Assembly: GCF_025264665.1 (NCBI RefSeq)
Contig: NZ_CP073697.1
Span: 1,054,001-1,118,000 of the forward strand
DNA length: 64,000 nucleotides
DNA from: Edaphobacter flagellatus
GTDB lineage: Bacteria > Acidobacteriota > Terriglobia > Terriglobales > Acidobacteriaceae
Direction of reading: 5' to 3'
Part shown: positions 27,906 to 38,188 of the stretch, one piece after another
How the letters are laid out: each line of letters opens with the position of its first letter
How positions within the stretch are numbered: position 1 is the stretch's first letter
The notes under the pieces: model-generated
What the model was told of the DNA's origin: nothing
What the model saw: the letters and a program-made list of their open reading frames with translations, nothing else
Databases searched by the model: none
Position numbers and translations under genes: made by a program

Positions 27906-28322
27906 ATGACGACGAACGTTCAGGCGCAGGCTCGTCCCGCGCAGAAAATTACCTCGCTGCCGCCCGCTCTCATTCTGATTGCGGGCTGGTTGATTCCGGG
28001 CGCAGGACACTTTCTGCTGAAGAAGTGGATTCGGGGGCTTCTGCTCTTCTTCTCCATCGTCTCCATGTTTGGCATCGGGCTGGCGCTGAAGGGCAAGGTC
28101 TACGCGCCCAACACGGCCGAACTGCTGGACATGCTGAACTTCGCGGGTGATCTGGGAACCGGTCTTCTCTATGCAGCCGCACGCCTTTTTGACCTGGGTC
28201 AGACGTCGGTGCAGATCGCCATCGCAGACTACGGCACGAAATTTATCGTCGTAGCCGGACTGCTGAATATCATTGCCGCTGTCGATGCTCACTCCCTCGC
28301 CATTGGAAGGAAGGCCTCGTGA
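27906..28322 (+). CDS. Small polytopic membrane protein (DUF6677-like)
   Basis: A 138-residue protein with about four hydrophobic segments. It opens with a short polar N terminus and then ALILIAGWLIPGAGHFLLKKWIRGLLLF, a pattern seen in small acidobacterial membrane proteins (DUF6677 by memory). The last segment carries NIIAAVDAHSLA. Function unknown. Its TGA overlaps the GTG of a 58-residue membrane protein, so the pair is likely a two-subunit unit. Confidence 0.7.
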   Translation: MTTNVQAQARPAQKITSLPPALILIAGWLIPGAGHFLLKKWIRGLLLFFSIVSMFGIGLALKGKVYAPNTAELLDMLNFAGDLGTGLLYAAARLFDLGQTSVQIAIADYGTKFIVVAGLLNIIAAVDAHSLAIGRKAS

Positions 28323-28495
28323 CCATCTCGCACTTCGGCGCAGTTCTTCTGTTCTCCCTGTTTACTTCTGTCGTCTTCGGGATTACCCAACGGTCAGAGC
28401 CGCGGATGATGATTCGCTTCGGTGCCTTCTGCTTCGCGATGTTCGTCGGCGGAACCATTGTGGCGAGCTGGTTGATGTGGCTGATTAAGCACTAA
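28319..28495 (+). CDS. 58-residue membrane protein coupled to the DUF6677-like gene
   Basis: A short reading frame with a GTG start overlapping the preceding stop (GTGA). It encodes two hydrophobic helices, FGAVLLFSLFTSVVFGIT and FGAFCFAMFVGGTIVASWLMWL, separated by a charged loop (QRSEPRMMIR). Overlap and codon use match its neighbour, which argues that it is real despite its size. No homologue can be named from sequence alone. Confidence 0.65.
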   Translation: MTISHFGAVLLFSLFTSVVFGITQRSEPRMMIRFGAFCFAMFVGGTIVASWLMWLIKH

Positions 28496-28763
28496 CGACG
28501 CCATTCTTCAGGCACCGCATATCACTGATATCAGGTGACCTTTGCGGAATGTTCCTAACAGATTTGGGTGATTGTCTCCTGATTCGCAGGCATCTCAGAT
28601 GGAGAGCAGCGGATATCTGTTCGCAGCATAGATTCCAAAGCCAGAGCCTTGCCACCTTCTACAACTCATGTAACCACTGGTCACATGACCAAAGAGAGAC
28701 ACAAAAGCAATAGTCGAACGACCTTTGGACGGGTATTCTAACCATGCCTCCCCACGGTGACTG

Positions 28764-30212
28764 ATGAATCTGAGAAGACCGGAGAGCGAAAACGCTCGAC
28801 TGTGGGCGCTATGGGTGAGGGAGCTGCTGGATTCCCAGCCGGAGCAGGACTGCGAGGAATTGACGCAGCTCGCTGCTTCGCTGTGTGGAACCCAGCTCGG
28901 CCTGCTGACACTGCTCGATGAGCGGCAGCAATGGGTCCGTGCCTCGGAGACATTGAAGCTCGGCGATACGCCCCGCGAGATCGCCTTCTGTGCCCATGCC
29001 ATTCGTCAGGCGGGCGCTTTCATCGTTAAAGACTCTCTTCTCGACAGCCGGTTCGGAGCGAATCCTCTGGTAACGGCCGATCCTCCTATCCGCTTCTTCG
29101 CCGGTGTTGCTCTGGCCACGCCGGACGGTCATCTTCTGGGAACTCTGTGCGTGCTCGACACCACACCGCGCATTCTGACCGCCGAGCAAGTGGATGCTCT
29201 CGAGGTTCTTGGACGCCAGGTCAGCGCACGGCTCGAACTCAAAATGCAGCGCCGGGCACTGGAACATGCCCTGAACGAAAAAGAGAAGGCAACCGGCGCA
29301 CTGCGCGCGAGCGAAGAACTGTTTCGCGCCTTTATGAACGCCAGCCCTTTCCTGAGCTATATCAAGGATGCGGCCGGAAGGCTGCTCTTCTACAATCGCG
29401 CCTTCGCTCAGAGGTTTGGCGTAAGCGAGTACGCGTGGCTGGGCAGAACGGACGAACAGCTATGGTCGCGCAATCTGTCAAAGTCTGTGCGTACGCATGA
29501 CCTTGAGGTGATGGCCGGCGGGCGCATGGTCGAAACCGAAGAGCACATACGCGGCACGGATGGGACGATCAGTTCCCTGCGCTCGTTCAAATTCCCCTGC
29601 CATGACTCTGCCGGCAACGTGCTGCTGGCTGGTGTTGCCGTCGATATCTCGGCGGAAGTCGCTCATAAGGCCGAGCTGGAGCGTTACCATCGCGAGTTGG
29701 AAGAAGCGAATGATCAGCTTCGCCGCCTTGCCGTAACCGACGAGCTGACAGGACTTCGCAATCGCCGCGCCTTTGAGGAACGGCTGGTGATGGAGTTCTC
29801 GATGGCCCGGCGCCGGAAGCGGGAGCTTGCTGTACTGCTGATCGACGTCGATAACTTCAAGAAGATCAATGACAAGTATGGACACGCCTCAGGCGACGAG
29901 GTGTTGCGCCGTCTGGGCATGATTCTGAGGACTACCGTTCGCTTGCCCGATCTCCCAGCCCGTTATGGAGGCGAAGAGTTCGTGGTTCTGCTACCGGAAA
30001 GCGGCGAAGAGAGCGCAATGGGTCTGGCCCGGCGCGTGATGCAGCGCGTCGCCGCCGAAGAGTGGGAGAACGAGCCGGTTACCATCAGTATGGGCATGGC
30101 GGCCATCAATGAATCTCTCGTGAACGGCTACCAGCTGGTGGAACTGGCAGACGAGGCACTGTACGCCGCCAAGCGAGCCGGTAAGAACCGGGTCATGGTT
30201 CACTCTGGCTAA
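28764..30212 (+). CDS. GAF-PAS-GGDEF diguanylate cyclase
   Basis: A 482-residue soluble sensor enzyme. A GAF domain (about 15-160) contains GDTPREIAFCAHAIRQ and DPPIRFFAGVALATPDGH. A PAS domain (about 185-300) contains FRAFMNASPFLSYIKDAAGR. The GGDEF domain has an intact active site G402-G-E-E-F and an upstream RLPD (393-396) at the right spacing for a product-inhibition I-site. It should make cyclic di-GMP from GTP under control of ligands bound by GAF or PAS. It is monocistronic. Confidence 0.93.
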   Translation: MNLRRPESENARLWALWVRELLDSQPEQDCEELTQLAASLCGTQLGLLTLLDERQQWVRASETLKLGDTPREIAFCAHAIRQAGAFIVKDSLLDSRFGANPLVTADPPIRFFAGVALATPDGHLLGTLCVLDTTPRILTAEQVDALEVLGRQVSARLELKMQRRALEHALNEKEKATGALRASEELFRAFMNASPFLSYIKDAAGRLLFYNRAFAQRFGVSEYAWLGRTDEQLWSRNLSKSVRTHDLEVMAGGRMVETEEHIRGTDGTISSLRSFKFPCHDSAGNVLLAGVAVDISAEVAHKAELERYHRELEEANDQLRRLAVTDELTGLRNRRAFEERLVMEFSMARRRKRELAVLLIDVDNFKKINDKYGHASGDEVLRRLGMILRTTVRLPDLPARYGGEEFVVLLPESGEESAMGLARRVMQRVAAEEWENEPVTISMGMAAINESLVNGYQLVELADEALYAAKRAGKNRVMVHSG

Positions 30213-30386
30213 CCAGCGCTCTTTCAGGAAATAACGGCAGATAATTTCCTTCGTCCAGCGTTCGTAACGCCTATCCAAAAAAACTGTGGTGCGTCCAAGA
30301 GATAGTTTTCGTTTTAAACCCACAATTTAAAAAAAGTTTCAGTTATAGTTGAAAAAAATTAAAAGGCGTTCCATCAACCCATCACG

Positions 30387-32306
30387 ATGTGTGGAATTGC
30401 GGGTTTTACCCATAAGCATCACTCCTTTTTGCCCGAGAGGATTCACCAGGCTGTTGCATCTATCATTCACCGTGGCCCTGACGATCAGGGCGCTTGGCAG
30501 AGTTCGACGGTCTCCCTGGGCGCTACCCGCCTGCGGGTCGTTGACACGTCTGCTGGCGCTCAACCGTTAACCTCTGAAGATAAAGATGTTACGGTCGTCT
30601 TCAACGGCGAAATCTACAACCATGCCGAGCTCCGCAAGGAGCTGATCTCCTATGGCCACAAGTTTCGAACAACCTGCGATACCGAGGTTGTTCTGCATGC
30701 GTTCATGCAGTGGGATACGGCCTGCATCGAGAAATTCCGGGGCATGTTCGCCTTTGCTGCCTGGCGCGAGTCGAGACGGAGGCTCGTGCTCGCTCGCGAC
30801 CGCATGGGGATCAAGCCGCTCTACTATGCCCTTCATGGCGGCGACATCTACTTCGGCTCGGAGATGAAGTCGATCTTCTGCCACCCGGAGATCTCCAGAG
30901 ATATCGACCTCGGCGCACTCGATACATACTTGGGAATGAATTATGTGCCGGGAGCACGCACGCTGGCGGCCGGCATCCGCAAACTTATGCCAGGTTGCTT
31001 TCTGACATGGCACGACGGCGATATCTCGTCGCACTGCTATTGGCAGGTCGATCGCGCAGATCTGAGCGCGCATACCAGCATCGCAGACTCTGCGGCACGG
31101 CTCGACCATCTACTCTCACAGTCGGTCAAAGAACACCTGGCAGCCGATGTTCCGGTTGGGCTATGGCTAAGTGGCGGCATCGATTCCTCTACGGTGCTGC
31201 ACTATGCCAGCCAGCATGCTTCGAGTCCGCTTAAGACATTCTCCATTACCTTTGGCGGACGCGAGTTCGATGAAGCTCCATATCTGCGAGAGATGGCAAC
31301 GCGCTACTCAACGGACCACCAGGAACTCGACCTGGGACCTGGGACGGTGACGCCAGACTCGATTACTGAGCTTGCATACTATGCCGACGAACCAAACGCC
31401 GATGCAGGGGCAGTCCCCGTATGGCATCTGTCGCGCATGTCTGCGAAGAAGGTAACCGTTGCTCTGAGCGGTGAGGGAGCAGATGAACTCTTCGGCGGTT
31501 ACATCACCTATCTCGCCGATAAATATGCGCGACGCGCACGTATCGTGCCACGCAGCCTACGGCGACTCTCACTGCACTCGGCCAATCGGCTGCGAGCCTC
31601 GAACAAAAAGATCGGCTTCGACTATAAGCTGCAGCGCTTCCTTCACGGCACGCTGCTCGACGAACGCAGCTCGCACATATTCTGGAACGGCACTTTTTCA
31701 CACCTGCAGCGTAAAGAGCTGATGGTTTCGCAGAACAGCACGCACACATTAAAAATGCTGGCTACGATTCCAGCAGGACGCGATATCCGTCGCTTTATGG
31801 CCTTCGATCAGGCCTACTTTTTGCCGGATAACCTGCTGGTCAAAGTAGATCGCATGAGCATGGCACACTCGCTTGAGGTGCGGCCTGCTTTCCTGGACCA
31901 CCGCATCGTCGAGTTTGCCGCAACGCTGCCCGCCAACTACTGTATACGTGGCCGCAATCTGAAGCTGCTGTTGCGCACGTTGATGAAAGATAAGCTGCCT
32001 CAAAATATTCTCGCCAAGAAAAAACAAGGCCTTGATATTCCGGTGCATGACTGGCTCCGTGGCCACCTGCGGCCGCTGCTGCTCGATACACTCGATAGAA
32101 AGACGGTCGAAGAGACTGGTTTGATCTATTGGCCACATCTCGAGTCGCTGATTAAATTGCACATGGAAAGAAAGGCAAACTACGGGTATCACTTATGGGG
32201 CATGCTGATGTTGTTTCTATGGATCAAGCAATGGAAGATCCAGGGCGGACAAGACCTGCAGACCCCGAGGGATTTTTCGGACGATTTCTCTATCGTCTCG
32301 GCCTGA
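30387..32306 (+). CDS. asnB: Asparagine synthetase B, glutamine-hydrolysing
   Basis: A 639-residue two-domain enzyme. The N-terminal glutaminase (class II) exposes Cys2 after Met removal (MCGIAGF), with HRGPDDQG and FNGEIYNH. The C-terminal synthetase has the pyrophosphate loop LSGGIDSSTVL and SGEGADELFGGY. It transfers ammonia from glutamine to aspartate or to a related carboxylate. Many copies beside glycosyltransferases modify surface sugars or polymers rather than making free asparagine. Here the next gene, a polytopic glycosyltransferase, overlaps its 3' end by about 90 bases, supporting a surface-polymer context. Confidence 0.93.
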   Translation: MCGIAGFTHKHHSFLPERIHQAVASIIHRGPDDQGAWQSSTVSLGATRLRVVDTSAGAQPLTSEDKDVTVVFNGEIYNHAELRKELISYGHKFRTTCDTEVVLHAFMQWDTACIEKFRGMFAFAAWRESRRRLVLARDRMGIKPLYYALHGGDIYFGSEMKSIFCHPEISRDIDLGALDTYLGMNYVPGARTLAAGIRKLMPGCFLTWHDGDISSHCYWQVDRADLSAHTSIADSAARLDHLLSQSVKEHLAADVPVGLWLSGGIDSSTVLHYASQHASSPLKTFSITFGGREFDEAPYLREMATRYSTDHQELDLGPGTVTPDSITELAYYADEPNADAGAVPVWHLSRMSAKKVTVALSGEGADELFGGYITYLADKYARRARIVPRSLRRLSLHSANRLRASNKKIGFDYKLQRFLHGTLLDERSSHIFWNGTFSHLQRKELMVSQNSTHTLKMLATIPAGRDIRRFMAFDQAYFLPDNLLVKVDRMSMAHSLEVRPAFLDHRIVEFAATLPANYCIRGRNLKLLLRTLMKDKLPQNILAKKKQGLDIPVHDWLRGHLRPLLLDTLDRKTVEETGLIYWPHLESLIKLHMERKANYGYHLWGMLMLFLWIKQWKIQGGQDLQTPRDFSDDFSIVSA

Positions 32307-34072
32307 ATCGACTCAGTGTCGATGCGATCGTACTGATCGTTGCCTGCTGTGCCTTTTTGCCATTGGTTTTCAGTCCACCGCATCTGATGGACGATGTCGA
32401 TGCTGTGCAGGCTCAGATTGCCCGCAACATGCTGGAGAGTGGCGACTGGGTGACTGCGCGTCTCGATGGCATCGCTTATCTTGAAAAATCGCCATTGATC
32501 TACTGGATCATGGCAGCTTCGTTCAAGATCTTCGGCGTGCATGACTGGGCTGCCCGACTACCTCTGGCCCTTATCAATATTGCTCTTTGCTGGGTGACGG
32601 CACGCTTTGCGCTGTGGGCCTTCGGGCGACGCGCAGCCATCTACTCCGGAACGATACTTGCAACCTGCATCGGCATCTTCCTGTTTACGCGCATCCTGAT
32701 TCCTGATGCCGCGCTCACGCTTACGATTGCTCTCGCGCTCTGGTCCATGCTTCGGCTTCTGGACGACAGGGAGCAACGACCTTCCCTCTGGTTCGTTGTG
32801 CTCTATCTAAGCCTGGCCTGTGGACTTCTGCTCAAGGGACTCGTCGCGGCAGTCTTCCCTATCATCATCGGGGGAATCTACCTGGCGATAATGCGGCAGC
32901 TCTCGTTGCGCACAATACTCCTCAAGCTCCGTCCACTTACCGGCAGCCTGATCGTTCTTGCCCTCGCTGCGCCGTGGCATGTGCTTGCAACTCTGCGCAA
33001 TCCACCGTTCTTTGACTGGACAATGCATTCCAGTCCCGGGGAATATCATGGCTTCTTCTGGTTTTACTTCTTAAACGAACATCTATTCCGTTTCCTTAAC
33101 ATCCGGTATCCACGCGATTACAACACCGTGCCTCGCGTGTGGTTCTGGCTGCTTCACCTGGTCTGGCTCTTTCCATGGAGCCTGACCTTTTTCGGCGCTT
33201 TCCGACAAAGCTACCGTCCCACAGATCGAGCAGGACGCACACGTCTGCTCGCCTTAATCTGGATACTCTTCATCCTCTGCTTCTTCACGCTATCTACGAC
33301 GCAGGAATATTACTCGCTCCCCATCTACCCTGCCCTGGCGATGCTGCTCGGAAGCTATATGGCCTCGCGCGAGAATTATCCGCGGCTAGCTCGTGTTGCG
33401 CTTACTTCGATTCTCGGGATTTGCGTCGCAGCCATCGCTTTCCTGCTGATCTACACAGCCAACTTGCCTACTGCCGGGGATATCTCTGCGGCACTCACAC
33501 AGAACCCCGATCTCTATACGCTCTCGCTCGGACACATGGGCGATCTCACACTCAAGTCGTTCGCCTACCTCCGCCTTCCTCTTGTCATCGCTGGATGCGG
33601 GTTACTCATCGGCTTTATCGGTCTTATCCGAGCGCGCAAAGCTACGGCTACGGTGGCTGTACTCACCGTTATGATGCTTGCATTTCTCCAGGCTGCACGG
33701 CTTGCACTGATCACCTTCGACCCTTACCTCAGCTCCTACCAGCTTGCCGATGCACTGAAGCATGCGCCTCCAGGCCAGCTTATTGAAGGTGATGCCTACT
33801 ATGCGTTTTCGGCTACCTTCTTCTATACGAACCAAGAAGCCCTGCTCTGGAACGGACGGAGTGCCAATCTTGAGTATGGGAGCTATGCCCCTGATGCAAA
33901 GCGCGTCTTCATCGATGACGCACAACTGAAGGATTTGTGGTCGAGACCGCAGCGGACTTACCTGCTTGTTTATGGTTCAGATATCCCTCACCTGAATAGC
34001 TTGCTGAGGCAATTCAAGGTTATTGCCCACAGTGGCGATAACTACCTTCTCTCAAATCGATTTGAGAATTGA
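32219..34072 (+). CDS. ArnT/PMT-like membrane glycosyltransferase
   Basis: A protein of about 617 residues with a dozen or more membrane helices, of the GT-C fold that uses polyprenyl-phosphate sugars. The first periplasmic loop carries the DD-type acidic motif HLMDDVDAVQAQIARNML, followed by DGIAYLEKSPLIYWIMAASFKIFG, the pattern of ArnT/PMT family transferases. The acceptor could be lipid A or a protein. The start is ambiguous (ATG at 32219, 32231 or an earlier alternative codon), but every option lies inside asnB, so the genes overlap out of frame and are probably co-translated. Confidence 0.88.
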   Translation: MDQAMEDPGRTRPADPEGFFGRFLYRLGLNRLSVDAIVLIVACCAFLPLVFSPPHLMDDVDAVQAQIARNMLESGDWVTARLDGIAYLEKSPLIYWIMAASFKIFGVHDWAARLPLALINIALCWVTARFALWAFGRRAAIYSGTILATCIGIFLFTRILIPDAALTLTIALALWSMLRLLDDREQRPSLWFVVLYLSLACGLLLKGLVAAVFPIIIGGIYLAIMRQLSLRTILLKLRPLTGSLIVLALAAPWHVLATLRNPPFFDWTMHSSPGEYHGFFWFYFLNEHLFRFLNIRYPRDYNTVPRVWFWLLHLVWLFPWSLTFFGAFRQSYRPTDRAGRTRLLALIWILFILCFFTLSTTQEYYSLPIYPALAMLLGSYMASRENYPRLARVALTSILGICVAAIAFLLIYTANLPTAGDISAALTQNPDLYTLSLGHMGDLTLKSFAYLRLPLVIAGCGLLIGFIGLIRARKATATVAVLTVMMLAFLQAARLALITFDPYLSSYQLADALKHAPPGQLIEGDAYYAFSATFFYTNQEALLWNGRSANLEYGSYAPDAKRVFIDDAQLKDLWSRPQRTYLLVYGSDIPHLNSLLRQFKVIAHSGDNYLLSNRFEN

Positions 34073-34519
34073 CGGATAGGCTGCCCCTCAACGCGATTGC
34101 GTTCTAAAACGAGGTGTCCTATCTGCAAGCGTTCTATTCATTTCACTCATAAAAACACTCTTTAAAAAGGCTAGGACAATTGGCCCATGACGAATTCACG
34201 TCTTTGTATTGAGATTGTCCAGCACCTGTAACATTGCTTTTTGCTGTTCTCTAGCCTGCTCTGCAGCTTATATCTGCAGGCATGCTTGGTTGCAAAATCA
34301 GTTCTTCAGATGTACAGACGTGCCTTTCTTTACTCCCCAAGAACCACACTATTACCTATGCCGAACCAACTCGGCAGTGTTGTGTTAGAGCAACGAGTTT
34401 TCTGCGCTTCAGCGCTACTAACTCAATTCTTTATGTTTTGGGCATATGCATGGGCTTTTAGTCGTAATCAAATGATCGAAATATTTGAAATTTGATCCGC
34501 TTTTGCGAAAGGAAAAGAT
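34073..34519. other. Long intergenic leader before the TonB receptor
   Basis: 447 bases without a credible gene; a short open frame here has poor composition and no ribosome-binding site. It holds an inverted pair GGACAAT...ATTGTCC (about 34172-34219) and the string AAACGAGGTGTCC near 34110, which recurs near 45692. A ribosome-binding site (GGAAAAG) sits before 34520. A promoter or regulated leader for the receptor is likely but no consensus is convincing. Confidence 0.4.
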
Positions 34520-37500
34520 ATGCGCTATGTGCGTTCAGCGTCATTTGTATTTATTTTGATGCTTTTCTTTGTGGAGTTAGCCTACGCTGCTATCACCGGT
34601 GTAATTTCAGGCACAATAACGGATACTACGGGTGCCGTCGTACCGGGAGTTACCGTTACCGCTCTCAATGAAGAAACAGGAGTGCGCCTAACCGTTGTTA
34701 CCGACAATAGAGGCTTCTATAGCTTTCCCGTGCTCGATGTCGGTCGATACACCATAAGCACGGCACAACCTGGATTTGATGCCTATCAGGCGACAGGAAT
34801 CAAAGTAGACGCCAACTCGTCTATTCGCAGAGATATTATCTTGAAGGTAGGAAATGTGGCGGTGGTTGAAGAAGTAACCAGCAACCCCGTACAGGTAGAA
34901 ACACAAAGCACGCAGCTTGGCGAAGTTATCGAGAGCCAAAGGATTACTGCTGTACCGCTGAACGGTCGCGCATTTACTGATCTCCTCGCACTTCAGCCAG
35001 GTGTTTCTCCTTATTCGAATACAGAGTCTGCCGACACACCTTCGCCTTCGGGCGGTTTGAATGGTGGAAATGTATCCATCAATGGTGGCCGCGGAGCTTC
35101 AAATGGCTACATGGTGAACGGTGGTAATGTAAACGACGGTGTTGAGAATTCAACCGCCATCGTCCCCAATCTGGATTCTCTTTCAGAGTTCCGTATCATC
35201 ACAAGTAACTTCGACGCCGAGTATGGCAATTTCAGCGGCGGGCAAGTAAACGTTGTCACAAAGAATGGAACCAATCAATGGCATGGTTCCGCATTTGAGT
35301 TTCTGCGCGACACCGTCTTCAATGCCAGACCCTATAGTTTTTCTTCCCCTGCGCCGCCTCGCGGCTCTTATAGGCAAAATATCTATGGCGGCACCTTCGG
35401 CGGGCCTATCAAAAAAGACAAAATGTTTTTCTTTGCCGATTTCCAGGGGACAAATCAGCGAATTGGCACCACGAACTCCGTCACTCTTCCCTCCGCAGCC
35501 AATTTGAAGGGAGATGTATCGGACTGGACACCTCTGCTGACCAATTTTGGGGGCTCTGTTCAAGGTGCGGGGTGGGCCGGCGTGTTGAGCCAGCGACTGG
35601 GTTATACCGTAACCGATCAGGAACCATATTTCGGCGATAACGCTTGTACACCCACATCAATGGATGACCCGTGCGTTTTTCCGAACGCTGTCATTCCGAA
35701 AGCCGCATGGTCTTCTGCCGTAACTCCGCTCATGAAGTACATTCCAACCCCCAACAGCACAGTCGTCAATAGTGGCACAAGCTCTGGAATCGCACCTGCC
35801 TATGTCACGACTGCTAAAAACAATACCGTGGACGATTATAAGGAAGCCCTTCGCGTCGATATGAATACGCGTTTCGGCACATTCTTCGGTTATTACTTCA
35901 TGGATAACGCCACTATAGGAAATCCCTATGGTGGCGGCAATGACGGCTTGTTCCCCACAGCTACGCAGCAGCGCGCACAGATGAGCAACCTTGGCTTGAC
36001 AACCACATTCAAGAACAATGCAGTCAATACCTTCCGCTTTACCTACGTGCGAAGCGCGGCCCACATAGGCAATCCAAGCTACCAGACGCCTGGCCCAACG
36101 CTCGCATCCCTTGGGTTCGTTACTCCCTGGGGACCAGCTGGAGGCATCGGCAACATTAATCCTTCACTTGCTGGCGTTCCGAACATATCAATTAGTGAAG
36201 GCGGCACCTTCGGTACACCGCTCTCCACTCAGGGACGGTATGTTAATACCTTCCAATGGCTCGATAACTTTATGAAGGTGATTGGTACGCACACCGTACA
36301 GTTTGGAGTGAATTACCACTACGACCAGATCAACGAACGCAATGCCTATGCCGTCAACGGTAGCTTCAACTTTCCTGATGGCAACGAGACGGGACTTGGC
36401 TTCGCCGATTTCCTGCTGGGTGCTGAGGATGGCGGCTTTACGCAAGCAAGCGCACAGATTCTCGATTCTCGCAGTCACTATGCCGCCGGTTATGTACAGG
36501 ACGCATGGAGAGCGCGTTCGGACCTGACGCTTAACTATGGTCTCCGTTATGAGGTAACGACTCCCTGGTACGACACGCAGAACAAGATTCAGACCATTGT
36601 TCCTGGCCAGCAATCACAGGTATTTCCTGGAGCTCCGCTCGGTTGGGTTTTTCCAGGAGACAAAGGCATCCCTCGAACGCTGGCTCCCATCCACTGGAAC
36701 AAGTTCGCTCCACGCTTTGGCTTCGCCTATTCCCCAACAACTCAGCCTTCGGGTCTTCTCTCGAAGATTACGGGCGGCCCAGGCATGTTTAGTCTTCGTG
36801 GCGGCTACGGTGTCTTTTACACCAATTTTCAGGATGAATCGGGATTCGTTGTAATTGGCGATGCTCCATTTGGTCTCTACTATCAGGCTCCAGTGCCTAC
36901 GATGCTGGAATCTCCCTACATTGACCGCGCAACTCAAAATATTGAGCTGCAAAAATTCCCATTCTCTTTCCCCCCCACCAACGTATCTATTAAAAATCCC
37001 GACAACAATGTCCCGTGGGACAATTACCTTCCACTTAGCTCAAGTTATGCAGTTGGCGTACACAATACAGTTCCATATATTCAAAACTACTTCCTGGGAA
37101 TTCAGAGGGGCATCGGTCGGAACACCGTGGTTACTGCTACTTATGTCGGCAATCAGGGCCGTCATCTGGCGAATCAGGTGGAAGCAAATCCTGGCAATCC
37201 TGCGCTCTGTCTCTCTCTTAACCAAGCCGCATTGGCTCCGGGAGAAACGCCCTGCGGGCCTAGGCTTGAAAGCAATAGCTATACGCTAAAAAATGGCACG
37301 GTCGTTCCGGGGACACGTCCTCTTGGACTTGCCTTCGGCAGCAATCCTTATCTTCTTACTCAAGCAACGTCCAACTTCAACTCGTTACAGACGAATCTGA
37401 AGCACTCCAGTACGATGTGGGATGTCATGGTCGCTTATACTTTTGGACGTTCATTCGATAACTCCTCCGCCATGACGGACGCTACAAATCCAATCAATCC

Positions 37501-38113
37501 AAGGGCCAGCTATGCGCTCTCGTCGTACAACGTTACTCACTCTCTCGTGGCAAGCTATAACGTTCAACTTCCCTTTGCGCGCTGGACCGATAATCGTTTT
37601 GGTAAAGCGCTTCTAGGAGGCTGGTCTATCTCCGGTATCACGAAGATGGCATCGGGACAACCTATCACGCTATCCGATAATTCCGACTATTCGCTCACCG
37701 GATCTTCCGGTGTCGATAAGCCTTTCTATACCCCTGGCAATCTATTCGCTGGTGGACTTCACGGAGACCGCAATCCAAGAGACATCAACCCAGCCACGGG
37801 AAAGCATTATCCTTTTTTCAACACCTCACTCTTCACTTCCGAAAAGAATATGAAGCTTGGTTTCGGCGTTGTCGGCAATACCCATCGTCGATTCTTCGCT
37901 GGCCCAGGTTTGAACCATACAGATCTAGCTCTGTTGCGTGATTTCCACATTCATGAATCGCACGTTCTGCAATTCCGAGCGGAAGCATTCAATATTGCGA
38001 ACCATGCGGAATTCTCAAACCCCTCGGGAAGCATTAACAGCGGCAACTTTGGCATCGTCACTACAGGCATCAATCCTAGAATTCTGCAGATGGCGGTAAA
38101 ATACCACTTCTAA
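34520..38113 (+). CDS. TonB-dependent receptor with carboxypeptidase-regulatory-like domain (Oar-like)
   Basis: A 1197-residue outer-membrane protein. Signal peptide (1-23); a carboxypeptidase-regulatory-like domain (about 25-110: ISGTITDTTGAVVPGVTVTALNEETG); a plug domain with LNGRAFTDLLALQPGV and SEFRIITSNFDAEYGNFSGG; then a large beta-barrel ending in an aromatic residue (VKYHF), as outer-membrane barrels do. Such receptors, massively expanded in Acidobacteria, import polysaccharide fragments or siderophores. Substrate cannot be told, and no TonB-ExbBD is in the window. It ends at a shared bidirectional terminator. Confidence 0.93.
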   Translation: MRYVRSASFVFILMLFFVELAYAAITGVISGTITDTTGAVVPGVTVTALNEETGVRLTVVTDNRGFYSFPVLDVGRYTISTAQPGFDAYQATGIKVDANSSIRRDIILKVGNVAVVEEVTSNPVQVETQSTQLGEVIESQRITAVPLNGRAFTDLLALQPGVSPYSNTESADTPSPSGGLNGGNVSINGGRGASNGYMVNGGNVNDGVENSTAIVPNLDSLSEFRIITSNFDAEYGNFSGGQVNVVTKNGTNQWHGSAFEFLRDTVFNARPYSFSSPAPPRGSYRQNIYGGTFGGPIKKDKMFFFADFQGTNQRIGTTNSVTLPSAANLKGDVSDWTPLLTNFGGSVQGAGWAGVLSQRLGYTVTDQEPYFGDNACTPTSMDDPCVFPNAVIPKAAWSSAVTPLMKYIPTPNSTVVNSGTSSGIAPAYVTTAKNNTVDDYKEALRVDMNTRFGTFFGYYFMDNATIGNPYGGGNDGLFPTATQQRAQMSNLGLTTTFKNNAVNTFRFTYVRSAAHIGNPSYQTPGPTLASLGFVTPWGPAGGIGNINPSLAGVPNISISEGGTFGTPLSTQGRYVNTFQWLDNFMKVIGTHTVQFGVNYHYDQINERNAYAVNGSFNFPDGNETGLGFADFLLGAEDGGFTQASAQILDSRSHYAAGYVQDAWRARSDLTLNYGLRYEVTTPWYDTQNKIQTIVPGQQSQVFPGAPLGWVFPGDKGIPRTLAPIHWNKFAPRFGFAYSPTTQPSGLLSKITGGPGMFSLRGGYGVFYTNFQDESGFVVIGDAPFGLYYQAPVPTMLESPYIDRATQNIELQKFPFSFPPTNVSIKNPDNNVPWDNYLPLSSSYAVGVHNTVPYIQNYFLGIQRGIGRNTVVTATYVGNQGRHLANQVEANPGNPALCLSLNQAALAPGETPCGPRLESNSYTLKNGTVVPGTRPLGLAFGSNPYLLTQATSNFNSLQTNLKHSSTMWDVMVAYTFGRSFDNSSAMTDATNPINPRASYALSSYNVTHSLVASYNVQLPFARWTDNRFGKALLGGWSISGITKMASGQPITLSDNSDYSLTGSSGVDKPFYTPGNLFAGGLHGDRNPRDINPATGKHYPFFNTSLFTSEKNMKLGFGVVGNTHRRFFAGPGLNHTDLALLRDFHIHESHVLQFRAEAFNIANHAEFSNPSGSINSGNFGIVTTGINPRILQMAVKYHF

Positions 38114-38125
38114 TTCACACCTACT

Positions 38126-38169
38126 AACCATGCAGGCGGCTACGATGAATCGTAGCCGCCTGCATGGTT
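38126..38169. terminator. Bidirectional terminator between the TonB receptor and the OmpA-like gene
   Basis: A 21-base perfect inverted repeat (arms 38126-38146 and 38149-38169) centred between the two convergent stops. It is G/C-rich in the middle of each arm. Confidence 0.8.
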
Positions 38170-38188
38170 AAGCATTTGTTTTGACATC

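Noticed and set aside
34241..34495. 84-residue open frame before the TonB receptor
   Set aside because: No ribosome-binding site, composition unlike neighbours, no recognisable fold; treated as leader sequence.
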